A stretch of 64,000 nt of DNA. It comes from Lysobacterales bacterium PRO7. Its GTDB lineage: Bacteria; Pseudomonadota; Gammaproteobacteria; Xanthomonadales; Rhodanobacteraceae. A program made the position numbers and the translations under genes. This document shows, piece by piece, positions 39,935 to 50,325 of this stretch. How positions within the stretch are numbered: position 1 is the stretch's first letter; every line of letters starts with the position of its first letter. The stretch spans positions 1-64,000 of the forward strand of contig QWHH01000006.1 of the NCBI GenBank assembly GCA_021404785.1, given 5' to 3'. The notes beneath the pieces were generated by a model, which was not told the DNA's origin, ran no database searches, and saw nothing but the letters and a program-made list of their open reading frames with translations.

Positions 39935-41244
39935 GCGTCCACCAGCGTCGGCTCGCGTTGCGCACAATGCGTTGCGCAGCGTTCGATGGCGGAAAAGTCG
40001 TCGCCAAGTCCATACCAGAACGCGCGCCAGCGATCCTGCCGGATGCAGCCGTCGGCCTGTTCGTGGTAGAAGGCGTTGATGCTGTTGCGATGACGCGAGC
40101 GCCAGAACAGGCGCGGGTTTTCCGCGCGCATCACCAGCCACACTGCGCGCCCCAGACCCTCGCCCTGTGCGTCGTCGAGCACGGCGAACTTGTCCAGATA
40201 CGGCATGCCGTCTTCCAGCGTGAGGATCATCGCGGCGCGGTAGTTTTCGCTCACGTAAATGCGAAACGGCCGCGTGCGCTCGAAATACTCCGGTACCAGC
40301 TTGCGGCCGAAACTCGACTCGATCAACGCGCGCAAACGCGTGCAATCCACGGCGTTCCAGTCGTCGAAACGCTGCACTTTTTCACCACGCCGCACCAGCG
40401 TGCCCGAGCCCTTGTGGGTGAACAGTTCCTTGGCCAGTTCCGACGGCCGCGTGATTGATACCGACGAGGTCAGCGGCAGATCGTCCAACAGGTCGGCGAC
40501 CTGTTCGATCTTCAGGCGCATGCCACCTTCGATCCACGGCTGCGCCATCAGATGCGCGTATTCGGTGCTGAGGTTGATCGAGTCGATGATCCGCCCCGTG
40601 CCATCGAGCAGTCCGCCGCTGCCGGTAAGGAACACGATCTTGTATGGTTGCAACACGCGCACCAGTTCGTTCGCGGCCACGTCGGCGTTGATGTTGAGGA
40701 TCTGGCCCTCGTCGGTTTCGCCGAGGCTCGCGATCACCGGGATCGAGTTCGCGCGCAGGCTGGCTTCGATCGGCGCGAGATCGATGCGTTCCACCTTGCC
40801 GACCATGCCATAGGCGTCGCGATCGAGATAACCGGCCATGAACACGCCCGAGGGTATTGCCGTGGCGCGGGTGTCCATCGCCTGCAACGCCTCCACCAAC
40901 TTCAGGTTCTGCTGCACGAAAACGCGGCGCACGATGCCGAGCGCTTTCGGCGAGGTCACGCGCAAGCCATTCGCCGTTCGCTTCTCGATGCCGGCGGCGG
41001 AAAGTTCCGCATCGAGTTGCGGGCCGGCACCGTGCAGCACGATCGGCGTGAGTCCCACGCGCTGCAGGAAGGTCAGCGAGGAAGCAAGGTCCGCCAACTC
41101 GTCGCGCAACACCGCTCCGCCGACCTTGACCACGGCAAAGCGCTTGGCATCGAGCTGCGAGAAGCGCTTCAGATAGGCCTGGATTTCTTTCGCGCTGCCC
41201 ATGCTCGACAGCAGGCGGACGATCGTTGCGCGTACGTCACTCAT
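39931..41244 (-). CDS. argB: Bifunctional N-acetylglutamate kinase / N-acetylglutamate synthase
   Basis: A 437-residue fusion. Residues 1-285 form the amino-acid kinase domain ([34 protein letters not shown]). Residues 290-437 form a GNAT domain ([20 protein letters not shown]) with synthase activity. This NAGS-K architecture was characterised in Xanthomonas and Xylella and is typical of the order. It supplies the first two steps of the acetylated pathway. No clear ribosome site is seen before ATG; it may be coupled to the small ORF ending 13 bases upstream. Confidence 0.94.
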   Translation of the reverse strand: MSDVRATIVRLLSSMGSAKEIQAYLKRFSQLDAKRFAVVKVGGAVLRDELADLASSLTFLQRVGLTPIVLHGAGPQLDAELSAAGIEKRTANGLRVTSPKALGIVRRVFVQQNLKLVEALQAMDTRATAIPSGVFMAGYLDRDAYGMVGKVERIDLAPIEASLRANSIPVIASLGETDEGQILNINADVAANELVRVLQPYKIVFLTGSGGLLDGTGRIIDSINLSTEYAHLMAQPWIEGGMRLKIEQVADLLDDLPLTSSVSITRPSELAKELFTHKGSGTLVRRGEKVQRFDDWNAVDCTRLRALIESSFGRKLVPEYFERTRPFRIYVSENYRAAMILTLEDGMPYLDKFAVLDDAQGEGLGRAVWLVMRAENPRLFWRSRHRNSINAFYHEQADGCIRQDRWRAFWYGLGDDFSAIERCATHCAQREPTLVDA

Positions 41245-41257
41245 CGGCAGGTATCGT

Positions 41258-41347
41258 TCAATCGGAACACGGCGGAAGCGCCCCCCGATCGTCCATGGGG
41301 ACGGCGGTGGTCGGAGCGGGATGGCGAGCGTGCAAAAAGCGATTCAT
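41258..41347 (-). CDS. Possible 29-residue coupling peptide between argE' and argB
   Basis: A short frame starting [10 protein letters not shown] has its ATG overlapping the argE' stop (ATGA) and a GGAG 8 bases upstream. It ends at TGA 13 bases before the argB start. It has no recognisable domain and contains three Arg and three Asp. argB itself lacks a good ribosome site, so this peptide could carry ribosomes to it. It may equally be chance; comparison of homologues is needed. Confidence 0.35.
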   Translation of the reverse strand: MNRFLHARHPAPTTAVPMDDRGALPPCSD

Positions 41348-42441
41348 GCGGTTTTCTCCAGCAGGCGACGATAGGTTCGGGCGGCGCTGTCGAGCTGTTC
41401 CAACGCCACCCATTCATCCGCCGTGTGCGCCTGGGCGATGTCGCCGGGACCGTAGACGAAGGCGGTGTAACCGGCGGCAGAGAACAGCGCGGCTTCGGTC
41501 CAGAAATCGACCGCGTTGCCGATCGGAATATCGAGCGCATCGGCGACGTCGCGCGCGGCAAGGCGGCGCGCCTCGGCGTGCGCAGTGTCGCCTGCGGGCA
41601 ATGCCGGGCCGCGAAACGTTTCGGCAAATTCCGCCGGTCGGACTTCGGCGAAACTACACAACCTCACGAGCAGATCATCGACGTCCATCGACGGCAATGA
41701 ACGCATGCCGAAGCGCAGTTCGGCGGTTGGCGCGATGACGTTTGGCTTGATCCCGCCTTCGATGCGGCCGATATTGAAGCGCAATCCGGCCAAGCCGTCG
41801 AAGTGTTCGTGGGCGAGCGATTCGACAAGACCAAGCGCGCGGCCACCCCAGCGCACGGCCTGATGCAACGCGTTGTCACCCGCCGCCTGTGCGCCTGATG
41901 CATGCCCGGCGCGTCCGGCAAAGCGTATCAACACTGAACTGATGCCGCGATGTGCGAGCACGGCTTCGCATTTTGTCGGCTCGCCAACGATGACGGCGTC
42001 GAACTTCGGTGTGCCTTGCAGGAACGCCCTGATGCAGCGCGGATCGGCGCCTTCCTCATCGGTCGTGAACAGAAAGGCGGCATCGCCCGCACTCGCCTGC
42101 GCGGCCGCGAGCAAGGCCGCCACGGCGCCCTTGATGTCGCATGCGCCGAGGCCGTTCGCGCGCGTGTCGTCGACACGCAGTTCGAACGGGCTCGCACTCC
42201 AGTGCGGCGAATCCGGGACGGTATCCAGATGCACATTGAACAGCAATTTCGGCTTGCCGCGAATGGCCAACAGGCTCACCGCGCCAGTACCATGATCGGT
42301 CAGCGAGCAATCGAAACCCGGCAGGTTCGCGCGCAGGTAATCGAAAATGCCGCCCGTGTCGATCGCGCGCGGCGGATTGCGCGTGTCGAATCCGACCAAC
42401 GCACGCAGATGCTTCAGAGTGGCATCAAGCAAGGCAGTCAT
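41344..42441 (-). CDS. argE': N-acetylcitrulline deacetylase
   Basis: A 365-residue M20 metallopeptidase-fold enzyme. Zinc-site segments [25 protein letters not shown] and [11 protein letters not shown] are all present. In this pathway the acetyl group is removed at the citrulline level, because the carbamoyltransferase next to it is the acetylornithine type. The ATG overlaps the argG stop (ATGA). Ordinary acetylornithine deacetylase is the main alternative and is less likely in this operon. Confidence 0.9.
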   Translation of the reverse strand: MTALLDATLKHLRALVGFDTRNPPRAIDTGGIFDYLRANLPGFDCSLTDHGTGAVSLLAIRGKPKLLFNVHLDTVPDSPHWSASPFELRVDDTRANGLGACDIKGAVAALLAAAQASAGDAAFLFTTDEEGADPRCIRAFLQGTPKFDAVIVGEPTKCEAVLAHRGISSVLIRFAGRAGHASGAQAAGDNALHQAVRWGGRALGLVESLAHEHFDGLAGLRFNIGRIEGGIKPNVIAPTAELRFGMRSLPSMDVDDLLVRLCSFAEVRPAEFAETFRGPALPAGDTAHAEARRLAARDVADALDIPIGNAVDFWTEAALFSAAGYTAFVYGPGDIAQAHTADEWVALEQLDSAARTYRRLLEKTA

Positions 42442-43628
42442 CCGCGATTGACCTGCGCCCACAGCGTCGAACTCATGCCGTAGAGCTTGATGAAGCCTTC
42501 GGCTTCGGCCACACCCCAATCGGCCGATTGCGCATAGGTCGCGCCCTTGGCATTGAGGATGTGCGGCGATTCGATGGCCACCGCATTCACGACTCCGCCA
42601 CTGGTTTCCAACACGACGTCGCCATCGACCATGCACTGGCTCGACGCGAGGAATGCTTCAAGGTCGGTTTTGAGCGGGTCGTGGAAGAAGCCCTCATAAA
42701 CGAGCTCCACCCATTTGCGCGCGACTTCGGGCTTGAAGCGGTTCTGCTGCCTGGTCAGCACGGCTTCTTCCAGCGCGCGATGTGCGGTGAGCAACGCGAT
42801 GAGGCCCGGCGCCTCGTACACGATGCGGCCCTTGAGGCCGATGGTGGTGTCGCCGGTGTAGCTGCCGCGTCCGACGCCGTACTGCGCGAACAACCCGTTG
42901 AGTTTCGCCAGCAACGTGTGGCCGGCGATCTTCTTGCCGTCGAGTGCGACCGCCTCACCGTTGGTGAACGTCAATCTCATGCGCAACGGCGCGGTCGGCC
43001 ATTCGCTGCGCGGCTTGCACCAGCCGCGCGCGCCTTCACCGGGCGCCTCCCAACGATCGATCTCGCCGCCGGACATCGTCACGCCGAGCAGGTTCTCGTT
43101 GATCGTGTATTCCTTTTGTTTGGAACGCACCGCGAAACCGCGCTCTTCCAGATACTTCTGCTCGTAGACGCGTGTTTGCGTGTGTTCCTTCTGGATTTCG
43201 CGGATCGGCGCAACGATTTCAAAATCGCCCTGCGCCTTCACCGCAAGGTCGAATCGAACCTGGTCGTTGCCCATGCCGGTGCAGCCATGCGCGATCGCGC
43301 GCGTGCCAAGCTCTGCGGCACGCCTCAGAACCGCGTCGACAATCAGGTATCGATCCGACACCAGCAGTGGATACTGGCCCTGATAGCCCTCGCCCGCCCA
43401 CACGAAGGGTTTGACGAAATCGTTCCACAGCGCCGGACCGCCGTCGATGGTTCGATGCGAGGCGGCGCCGAGTTCCTGCGCTCGCTGTTCGATGTAGGCG
43501 CACTCGCGCCCATCCACGCCGCCGGTGTCGGCGAACACGGTGTGCACGGCCCAACTGCGCTCCTTCAGATATGGCACGCAGAAACTCGTGTCGAGGCCGC
43601 CCGAAAACGCGAGGACGATGTCTTTCAT
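42438..43628 (-). CDS. argG: Argininosuccinate synthase
   Basis: A 396-residue ATP-pyrophosphatase-fold enzyme. It has the P-loop [25 protein letters not shown] and the citrulline/aspartate site around [11 protein letters not shown]. It overlaps argF' by 4 bases and also has its own GGGAG 6 bases upstream. Confidence 0.95.
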   Translation of the reverse strand: MKDIVLAFSGGLDTSFCVPYLKERSWAVHTVFADTGGVDGRECAYIEQRAQELGAASHRTIDGGPALWNDFVKPFVWAGEGYQGQYPLLVSDRYLIVDAVLRRAAELGTRAIAHGCTGMGNDQVRFDLAVKAQGDFEIVAPIREIQKEHTQTRVYEQKYLEERGFAVRSKQKEYTINENLLGVTMSGGEIDRWEAPGEGARGWCKPRSEWPTAPLRMRLTFTNGEAVALDGKKIAGHTLLAKLNGLFAQYGVGRGSYTGDTTIGLKGRIVYEAPGLIALLTAHRALEEAVLTRQQNRFKPEVARKWVELVYEGFFHDPLKTDLEAFLASSQCMVDGDVVLETSGGVVNAVAIESPHILNAKGATYAQSADWGVAEAEGFIKLYGMSSTLWAQVNRG

Positions 43629-44650
43629 TGTTTGCTCCCGGATTGTGCGACCAGCGCAGCCATCACCGCCTTCTGCACATGCAGGCGGTTCTCGGCTTCG
43701 TCGATGGCGATGCAGGCCGGCGAATCCATCACCGCATCCGTCGCCTTGACGTTGCGCCGCAGCGGCAGGCAATGGCTGAACACACCACTCTCGGTCAGCT
43801 CTATCTTGGCTGCGTCGACGATGAAGTGCTTGTGTGCATCGCGGATGGGTTTCTCATCCGCCCAGCGGCCGAAATACGGCAGCGCGCCCCAGCTCTTGGC
43901 GTAGACGATATTTGCGCCGCGGTAGGCACTTTCCGGATCATGGCTTAGCGCGAACGAGCCGCCGTTTTCGGCAACGTTTCTCGCCGCGAAATCCATGTAG
44001 CGCGGATCGAGTACGTATTCCGGCGTTGGGCACAGCAAAGTCACGTCCATGCCGAAACGGGTCGCGATCTGCAACGCGGAGTTTGCGACCGCGGTGTTCA
44101 ACGGCTTGGGGTGATAGGTCCAGGTCAGCACGTATTTCTTGCCGCGCAAATCCGGCGTGCCGAAATGTTGTTGCAGCGCGAGGATGTGCGCGAGCTCCTG
44201 CATCGGATGCGTGATCGTTTCCATGTTGATGACTGGCACCGTCGCGTATTTCGCGAACGCATGGATCACGCGATCCTCGCGGTCGATGGCCCAATCCTGG
44301 AATTTCGGGAATGCACGCACGCCGATCAGGTCGACGTAGCGCGACAGCACGCGCGCGACCTCGGCGACATGCTCCTCGGCTTCGCCATCCATGACCGTGC
44401 CGACATCGAACTCGATCGGCCATGCGTCCTTGCCCGGTTGCAGCACGATCGCGTGGCCGCCAAGCTGGAATGCACCGAGCTCGAAGCTGGTGCGCGTGCG
44501 CATCGACGGATTGAAGAACAGCAGCGCGATCGACTTGCCGGCAAGTTCGCGTCCGAGCTTGTTGCGCTTGAACGCGGCCGCACTCGCGAGCAAGGCGTCG
44601 AGTTCGGCGCGGGACCAGTCCTGGGTGGAAAGAAAATGTCTTGGAATCAT
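43625..44650 (-). CDS. argF': N-acetylornithine carbamoyltransferase
   Basis: A 341-residue transcarbamylase. The carbamoyl-phosphate loop reads SMRTRTS at 49-55, whereas ornithine enzymes have STRTR. A Glu at about 92 (in GEAEEH) and the C-terminal loop [13 protein letters not shown] match the acetylornithine-specific enzyme of Xanthomonas. It makes acetylcitrulline. It heads the arg operon and is preceded by a 250-base leader containing an Arg-codon leader peptide and a terminator. Confidence 0.94.
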   Translation of the reverse strand: MIPRHFLSTQDWSRAELDALLASAAAFKRNKLGRELAGKSIALLFFNPSMRTRTSFELGAFQLGGHAIVLQPGKDAWPIEFDVGTVMDGEAEEHVAEVARVLSRYVDLIGVRAFPKFQDWAIDREDRVIHAFAKYATVPVINMETITHPMQELAHILALQQHFGTPDLRGKKYVLTWTYHPKPLNTAVANSALQIATRFGMDVTLLCPTPEYVLDPRYMDFAARNVAENGGSFALSHDPESAYRGANIVYAKSWGALPYFGRWADEKPIRDAHKHFIVDAAKIELTESGVFSHCLPLRRNVKATDAVMDSPACIAIDEAENRLHVQKAVMAALVAQSGSKQ

Positions 44651-44732
44651 GGTGCGATGCTCTTGGTGAAAAGTCGGCCATGGATGGCCGCTTGTTCTTT
44701 GCGCGAATGGAGGCGCGCTGAAATAACGAAAC

Positions 44733-44760
44733 AAAAAACCCGGCGCAGTGGCCGGGTTTT
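44733..44760 (-). terminator. Attenuator terminator in the arg operon leader
   Basis: On the minus strand AAAACCCGGC pairs with GCCGGGTTTT around a six-base loop and runs into six T, then GTTTCG. It lies 83 bases before argF' and inside its leader, so it would stop transcription before the operon. Its 5' arm (44750-44757, ACCCGGCC on the minus strand) is exactly complementary to GGCCGGGT at 44795-44802, next to the stop of the leader peptide. Confidence 0.8.
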
Positions 44761-44792
44761 GTCGGAACGAACGAAACAAACGCGCGCGACAG

Positions 44793-44897
44793 CTACCCGG
44801 CCGGAATGATGGGTTCCGGTCGGCGCGCGCGCGAGGTCATGCCGGCGGCCATGCGGGCGCTGGTCAGGACGAGGGCGTTGGCGGAAAGATTGGGCAT
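44793..44897 (-). CDS. Predicted arginine leader peptide (34 residues)
   Basis: A short frame MPNLSANALV... ends with TAG 33 bases before the terminator stem. Arg codons occur at positions 15, 23, 25 and 26 (CGC, CGC, CGC, CGA), three of them within four codons near the 3' end. A ribosome waiting there would leave GGCCGGGT (44795-44802) free to pair with the terminator's 5' arm; one reaching the TAG would cover it. This is the usual layout of amino-acid attenuators. The ATG is at or near the predicted transcript start, so the peptide may be translated leaderless. Confidence 0.65.
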   Translation of the reverse strand: MPNLSANALVLTSARMAAGMTSRARRPEPIIPAG

Positions 44898-44904
44898 GAC
44901 GTGC

Positions 44905-44934
44905 ACGGTAGCACGAACTTCTTTTGCGATGCAA
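44905..44934 (-). promoter_or_regulatory. Candidate arg operon promoter
   Basis: On the minus strand TTGCAT (44929-44934) and TACCGT (44905-44910) are spaced by 18 bases. The -10 match is weak (3 of 6). It would start transcription within about ten bases of the leader ATG at 44897. Confidence 0.4.
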
Positions 44935-44962
44935 CAGAAAAATCGAAAGGACGTCTGGATGG

Positions 44963-45562
44963 CTATTCCGACGGAGTCACGCTCACCCGCACGCGCAGGC
45001 GGTCACCCGGATCGTACGCAAGCCGCGAGGTATAGACATCGCCGCGATACCGATACTCGACTTCGTAGGCGACCGGCTTGCGCTGGACAGAGCCGGATGG
45101 CGGGCAGTGCCGTACCGTCGAGTACTGGACATGCGCGTCGCCTGCTTCCCCGGCCGCAGCGATGTTGTTGCCAGCGACACCGCCGGCAACGGCGCCGGCA
45201 ACCGTCGCCGCCGCGCGCCCCGATCCCTTGCCGACCTGGTTGCCGAGAATGCCGCCGACCAAAGCGCCAATCGTCGTGAAAATCCCGCGTCGGTTGTGCG
45301 CGGTTTCGTCCGCCGGCGCGGACACGGGCACCTGTTCTTCGTAGCACGGCTGCGATGCGGAAGCGGATTCGTCGTTGCCATAGATCGGATCCACACGCAG
45401 CACATCGGCCCAACCGAAATGCGAATTTTCTTCCGCCGACAGGGCCGGTGGCGGCGGCACGGCAGAAAATTCCTGCGCTGCGGGCGATTCCGAATCCTGC
45501 GCGCAGGCCGCTGTCGCCAACAACAGCGCGGCAACGAATGGAAGGAATCGAACGAGTTTCAT
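44963..45562 (-). CDS. Glycine-zipper (17-kDa antigen-like) envelope protein
   Basis: A 199-residue protein with a signal peptide containing AAC (Cys about 20), which could be a lipobox. Residues about 95-130 form a glycine-zipper 2TM domain (GALVGGILGNQVGKGSGR and a second GxxxG run). The C-terminal 60 residues resemble the beta-rich tail of such proteins (YEVEYRYRGDVY). Proteins of this family sit in the outer membrane or periplasm; function is unknown. It lies just upstream of the arg promoter on the same strand. Confidence 0.82.
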   Translation of the reverse strand: MKLVRFLPFVAALLLATAACAQDSESPAAQEFSAVPPPPALSAEENSHFGWADVLRVDPIYGNDESASASQPCYEEQVPVSAPADETAHNRRGIFTTIGALVGGILGNQVGKGSGRAAATVAGAVAGGVAGNNIAAAGEAGDAHVQYSTVRHCPPSGSVQRKPVAYEVEYRYRGDVYTSRLAYDPGDRLRVRVSVTPSE

Positions 45563-45791
45563 GTCACGTCAGCATTGCATTGGCAATCGGGGAAGGAATG
45601 GGCATCCTGCCACGGGAATTTTTTGGCTGGCGACGCAGTGCCGTGCGTTGCCGGATGCGCTGAATTTAAGCACCCGCAGGCTGAATGAGACTTAAGGCAA
45701 ACCCCGTGGCGGCACGGTTTGCGGCCTGCGGTTTCCTGAATGAAGTCGGAGCCTGCGTTACAATTGCCGCATCGCAATAAATGGCCAGCCG

Positions 45792-47172
<1,381 letters not shown>

Positions 47173-47189
<17 letters not shown>

Positions 47190-47613
47190 TATCGCCAGTG
47201 GCGAATCGGCACAAGCCGCGCAGGACGCCATCGCCGAGGAATTCGCCTTTTTCGGCGACTGGACCGAGCGCTACCAGTACCTGATCGACCTCGGTCGCAA
47301 ACTGCCGCCTTTCCCCGACGCGTTGAAGCGCGACGAGTACAAGGTCAGCGGCTGCCAGTCGCAGGTCTGGCTGGTTCCCGGCGGCGACGCGCAATGCATG
47401 ACGTTCGCGGCGATCAGCGATTCGGCCATCGTCTCGGGACTGATCGCGCTACTGTTGCGAGTTTATTCCGGCCGTTCGGCGCAGGAGATCTACGATACGC
47501 CGCCGAGTTTCATCGAATCGATCGGCCTCGCCCAGCATCTTTCGCCGACGCGCAGCAATGGACTGGCAGCGATGCTGGCGAAGATCAAGGAATACACGCG
47601 AGCGGCGATCTGA
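47173..47613 (+). CDS. sufE: SufE-family cysteine-desulfurase activator
   Basis: A 146-residue SufE/CsdE-like protein that takes sulfur from a cysteine desulfurase for Fe-S cluster work. The acceptor Cys is in [11 protein letters not shown]. Other landmarks are [16 protein letters not shown] and the [11 protein letters not shown] tail. It begins 17 bases inside cysS; no other suf gene is here. Confidence 0.92.
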
Positions 47614-47649
47614 CGCCGGCGGTGAGAACGTCTGCAATATTTTTTGCTC

Positions 47650-47778
47650 GTCATTCCGGGGCCGCCGCAGGCGGAACCCGGAATCCAACGACTTTTTCCG
47701 AATCGGAATTTGCGCGAACGAGCAACAAAGTCACTGGATTCCGGATCGCGCCCGCTGCGCGGGCTTGTCCGGAATGAC
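47650..47778. repeat. Palindromic intergenic repeat, copy 1
   Basis: A 129-base element with terminal inverted repeats GTCATTCCGG / CCGGAATGAC and an inner pair CCGGAATCCA / TGGATTCCGG. It lies between the ends of sufE and dksA (convergent). A shorter relative is at 50339. Such GTCATTCCGG elements occur in many proteobacterial genomes. Confidence 0.85.
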
Positions 47779-47789
47779 AAGCAACGAAA

Positions 47790-48539
47790 TCAGTCGCCCA
47801 TCTGCTTTTGACGATGCTCCCAGCGCTCCTGCGCATCGAGACTCAACGTGGCGATCGGGCGCGCTTCGAGGCGTTCCAGGCCGATTTCCTCGTCGGTTTC
47901 CTCGCAGAAGCCGTAACGGCCTTCCTCGATGCGCTTGAGCGCCTTGTCGATCTTGGCGATCAGTTTGCGGTAGCGGTCGCGGGTACGCAGTTCGAGCGAA
48001 TTCTCGGTTTCGCGGGTGGCGCGCTCGGCTTCGTCGCCAACGTCGCGCACTTCGTCGCGCAGGTTGTCGATGGTCTGCTTGGATTCCTCAACCAGGTCCT
48101 CGCGCCATTTCTGCAACTTGGCGCGGAAATACGCGAGCTGCTTCGGCCCCATGTATTCCTCGCGCATGCCCGGCCGGTAATTGGCTGGCAGGTCGATCAC
48201 GGTGGTGCTGGGCAGTGCATAACGTCCGTCTTCGCGGGCAACAGAATCCTTGTCGGCAACAACCGGCGTTTTACCCTTTTTCGGAGCGGCGGCAGGCTTG
48301 TGCGGCGCAACTTTCTTCGCTGACTTGGCGGGCGGCGCCGGGCGCACGGCCTTCTTGGCTGCCGGCTTGTGCACCGGCTTCTTCGCAGCACTTTTCTTTG
48401 CCGGCTTCGCGGCGGATTTCGCACGTGCAGCGACCTTGGCCGCGGGTTTGTGCGCAACAGGTTTCTTGGCCTTTTGCTTGGCAGCCGGCTTCTTCGCAAC
48501 CGGTCTGGATTTGGATTTCGCCATCTTGTTCACCAACAT
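47790..48539 (-). CDS. dksA: DksA-type RNA-polymerase regulator with Lys/Ala-rich N-terminal tail, no zinc-finger cysteines
   Basis: A 249-residue protein. Residues 125-249 are DksA: the coiled-coil tip motif is D169-E172-A174 (D-x-x-E-x-A rather than D-x-x-D-x-A) and the globular part ends EIGLERLEARPIATLS. Of the four zinc Cys only Cys212 remains; the others are Thr215, Ser233 and Ala236. Single-Cys DksA is known in alphaproteobacteria. Residues about 7-92 are a Lys/Ala/Pro repeat tail like histone H1, probably DNA- or RNA-contacting. ATG at 48524 is an alternative start. It mediates ppGpp-type control of transcription. Confidence 0.9.
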   Translation of the reverse strand: MLVNKMAKSKSRPVAKKPAAKQKAKKPVAHKPAAKVAARAKSAAKPAKKSAAKKPVHKPAAKKAVRPAPPAKSAKKVAPHKPAAAPKKGKTPVVADKDSVAREDGRYALPSTTVIDLPANYRPGMREEYMGPKQLAYFRAKLQKWREDLVEESKQTIDNLRDEVRDVGDEAERATRETENSLELRTRDRYRKLIAKIDKALKRIEEGRYGFCEETDEEIGLERLEARPIATLSLDAQERWEHRQKQMGD

Positions 48540-48740
48540 TGTCCCTCAGCGGGCGCGTGTTATAGCCTAACAACCCCCTCACTTCAACCTTTGGAAACGA
48601 CGAAAGACCTGCTGCGCTCGACAACTTGCGCGCCGGCGGTGCTCGGAATCCTCATTTACAGCCGAGTAAACTCCGGTTCCTGCGCTCCGGCGACACGCAA
48701 TTTGTCTTCGCTCGCGACGGCTTTTCGAGGTTTCCTGTCC

Positions 48741-48998
48741 GTGACCCGCTTCGTCCTGTTCCTGCTCGCCGCCTACAAACGCCTGCTCAGCCCGCTGCTC
48801 GGCGCGCGCTGCCGCTTTCACCCGAGTTGCTCGGATTACGCGCGCGTCGCGGTGGCGCGCTTCGGCGCGTTGCGCGGCGGAATGCTTGCGCTGTGGCGCA
48901 TTGCGCGTTGCCAGCCACTGTGTCGTGGAGGGTTCGATCCGGTGCCGGAAACGTTTACCATGCGCCGCTGCCCGACGGGAAACCATACACATGAGTGA
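48741..48998 (+). CDS. yidD: Membrane protein insertion efficiency factor YidD
   Basis: An 85-residue protein with the YidD core YKRLLSPLLGARCRFHPSCSDYA, RIARCQPLC and GGFDPVP. It helps YidC insert membrane proteins. The GTG at 48741 is chosen since the conserved N-terminus RFVLFLLAAYKR begins there. It usually sits by rnpA and yidC but is here before a dihydroorotase, with which it overlaps by 8 bases. The 200 bases upstream, back to dksA, hold no other gene I can see. Confidence 0.85.
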   Translation: MTRFVLFLLAAYKRLLSPLLGARCRFHPSCSDYARVAVARFGALRGGMLALWRIARCQPLCRGGFDPVPETFTMRRCPTGNHTHE

Positions 48999-50325
48999 TT
49001 GGCTGATCACGAACGCCGTCATCGTCAACGAAGGCCGGCGCCTCGAAGCTGATTTGCGCGTGCGCGGCGGCCGCATCGAGGCGATTGCCCCGAATCTCGC
49101 GGCCACAGCCGGTGAACGCGTGTTCGACGCGCGCGGCCGCCTGTTGATTCCCGGCATGATCGACGACCATGTGCATTTCCGCGAGCCCGGCTACACGGCC
49201 AAGGCCGATATCGCCTCGGAATCGCGCGCGGCGGCGGCGGGCGGCGTGACCAGTTTCATCGAGATGCCGAACACGAATCCACCGACGCTGACGCATGCCC
49301 TGCTCGAAGAAAAATACGCGTTGGCAGCGCGCAGCTCCGCCATCAATCACGCGTTTTATTTCGGCGCCAGCAACGACAATCTGGATGCGATTCGCGCATT
49401 GGATCCTCGCACTGTGCCGGGCGTGAAGGTGTTCCTGTGCGAGTCGACCGGAAATCTTTGCGTCAGCGATCCGGCGACGCTCGACGGCGTGTTTCGCGAT
49501 TCGCCGGTGCTCGTCGCCGTGCATTGCGAGGACGACCGCATCGTGCACGCCAATATCGACCGCGCGAAGGAGAAATACGGCGACGACATCCCTATGCGCA
49601 TGCATGCGAACATCCGCTCGCGTCAGGCCTGTTTCGAATCGACGAAATGGGCGGTGGAAACGGCGCGGCGCCACGGCACGCGTCTGCACGTGTTGCACGT
49701 CTCCACTGCCGATGAGCTGGCGCTGTTCGAAGCAGGCCCCATTGCCGACAAACGCATCACCGCCGAGACCTGCGTGCATTTCCTGCGCTATACCGACGCC
49801 GACTATGCGACGCTCGGCGGCAAGATCAAATGCAATCCGGCGATCAAGGCCGCTTCCGACCGCGACGCGTTGATGCGCGCACTCGTGGACACGCGACTGG
49901 ACATCCTCGCCACCGACCACGCGCCACATCTGCTCGCGGAAAAAGCTTCGCCCTACACGCGCTGCCCATCCGGCATTCCGCTGATCCAGTTCGCCCTGCA
50001 ATCGGCGCTGGAACACGTGTTCGATGACAAACTCACACTCGAACGTCTCGTGGAAACGACCGCGCATGCGCCGGCCACTTTGTTTGCAATCAAGGACCGC
50101 GGCTTTCTGCGCGAAGGGTATTTTGCCGATCTCGCCCTGATCGACCTCGCAGCGCCGCAGACGGTGAAATCCAGCGACGTGATTTCCAAATGTGGCTGGT
50201 CGCCGTTCGAGGGCGATACGTTCCGCGCATCCGTCGCCGCAACCTGGGTCAACGGAAATCTGGTCTGGGGTGCCGGCAAGCACGATGGCGCATCCCGCGG
50301 ACAGCGGCTGGAGTTCAACCGGTGA
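48991..50325 (+). CDS. pyrC: Dihydroorotase (class I)
   Basis: A 444-residue amidohydrolase of pyrimidine synthesis. Metal ligands appear in DDHVHFREPG, the Lys/Asp segments VKVFLCESTG and HVSTADE, and ATDHAPHL near residue 310. It is the PyrC branch used alone rather than the CAD-like inactive form; a regulatory-type hydrolase is the main alternative. It starts 8 bases before the yidD stop. Confidence 0.9.
   Translation: MSDWLITNAVIVNEGRRLEADLRVRGGRIEAIAPNLAATAGERVFDARGRLLIPGMIDDHVHFREPGYTAKADIASESRAAAAGGVTSFIEMPNTNPPTLTHALLEEKYALAARSSAINHAFYFGASNDNLDAIRALDPRTVPGVKVFLCESTGNLCVSDPATLDGVFRDSPVLVAVHCEDDRIVHANIDRAKEKYGDDIPMRMHANIRSRQACFESTKWAVETARRHGTRLHVLHVSTADELALFEAGPIADKRITAETCVHFLRYTDADYATLGGKIKCNPAIKAASDRDALMRALVDTRLDILATDHAPHLLAEKASPYTRCPSGIPLIQFALQSALEHVFDDKLTLERLVETTAHAPATLFAIKDRGFLREGYFADLALIDLAAPQTVKSSDVISKCGWSPFEGDTFRASVAATWVNGNLVWGAGKHDGASRGQRLEFNR

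Noticed and set aside
44733-44760. Hairpin before argF' as only the 3' terminator of a plus-strand transcript
   Set aside because: No plus-strand gene ends here; the nearest flanking genes both run on the minus strand and the T-run is longest on that strand.
44806-45279. Plus-strand open frame across the arg leader and glycine-zipper gene
   Set aside because: Arg-rich shadow frame opposite a recognisable minus-strand protein, with no homology I can see.
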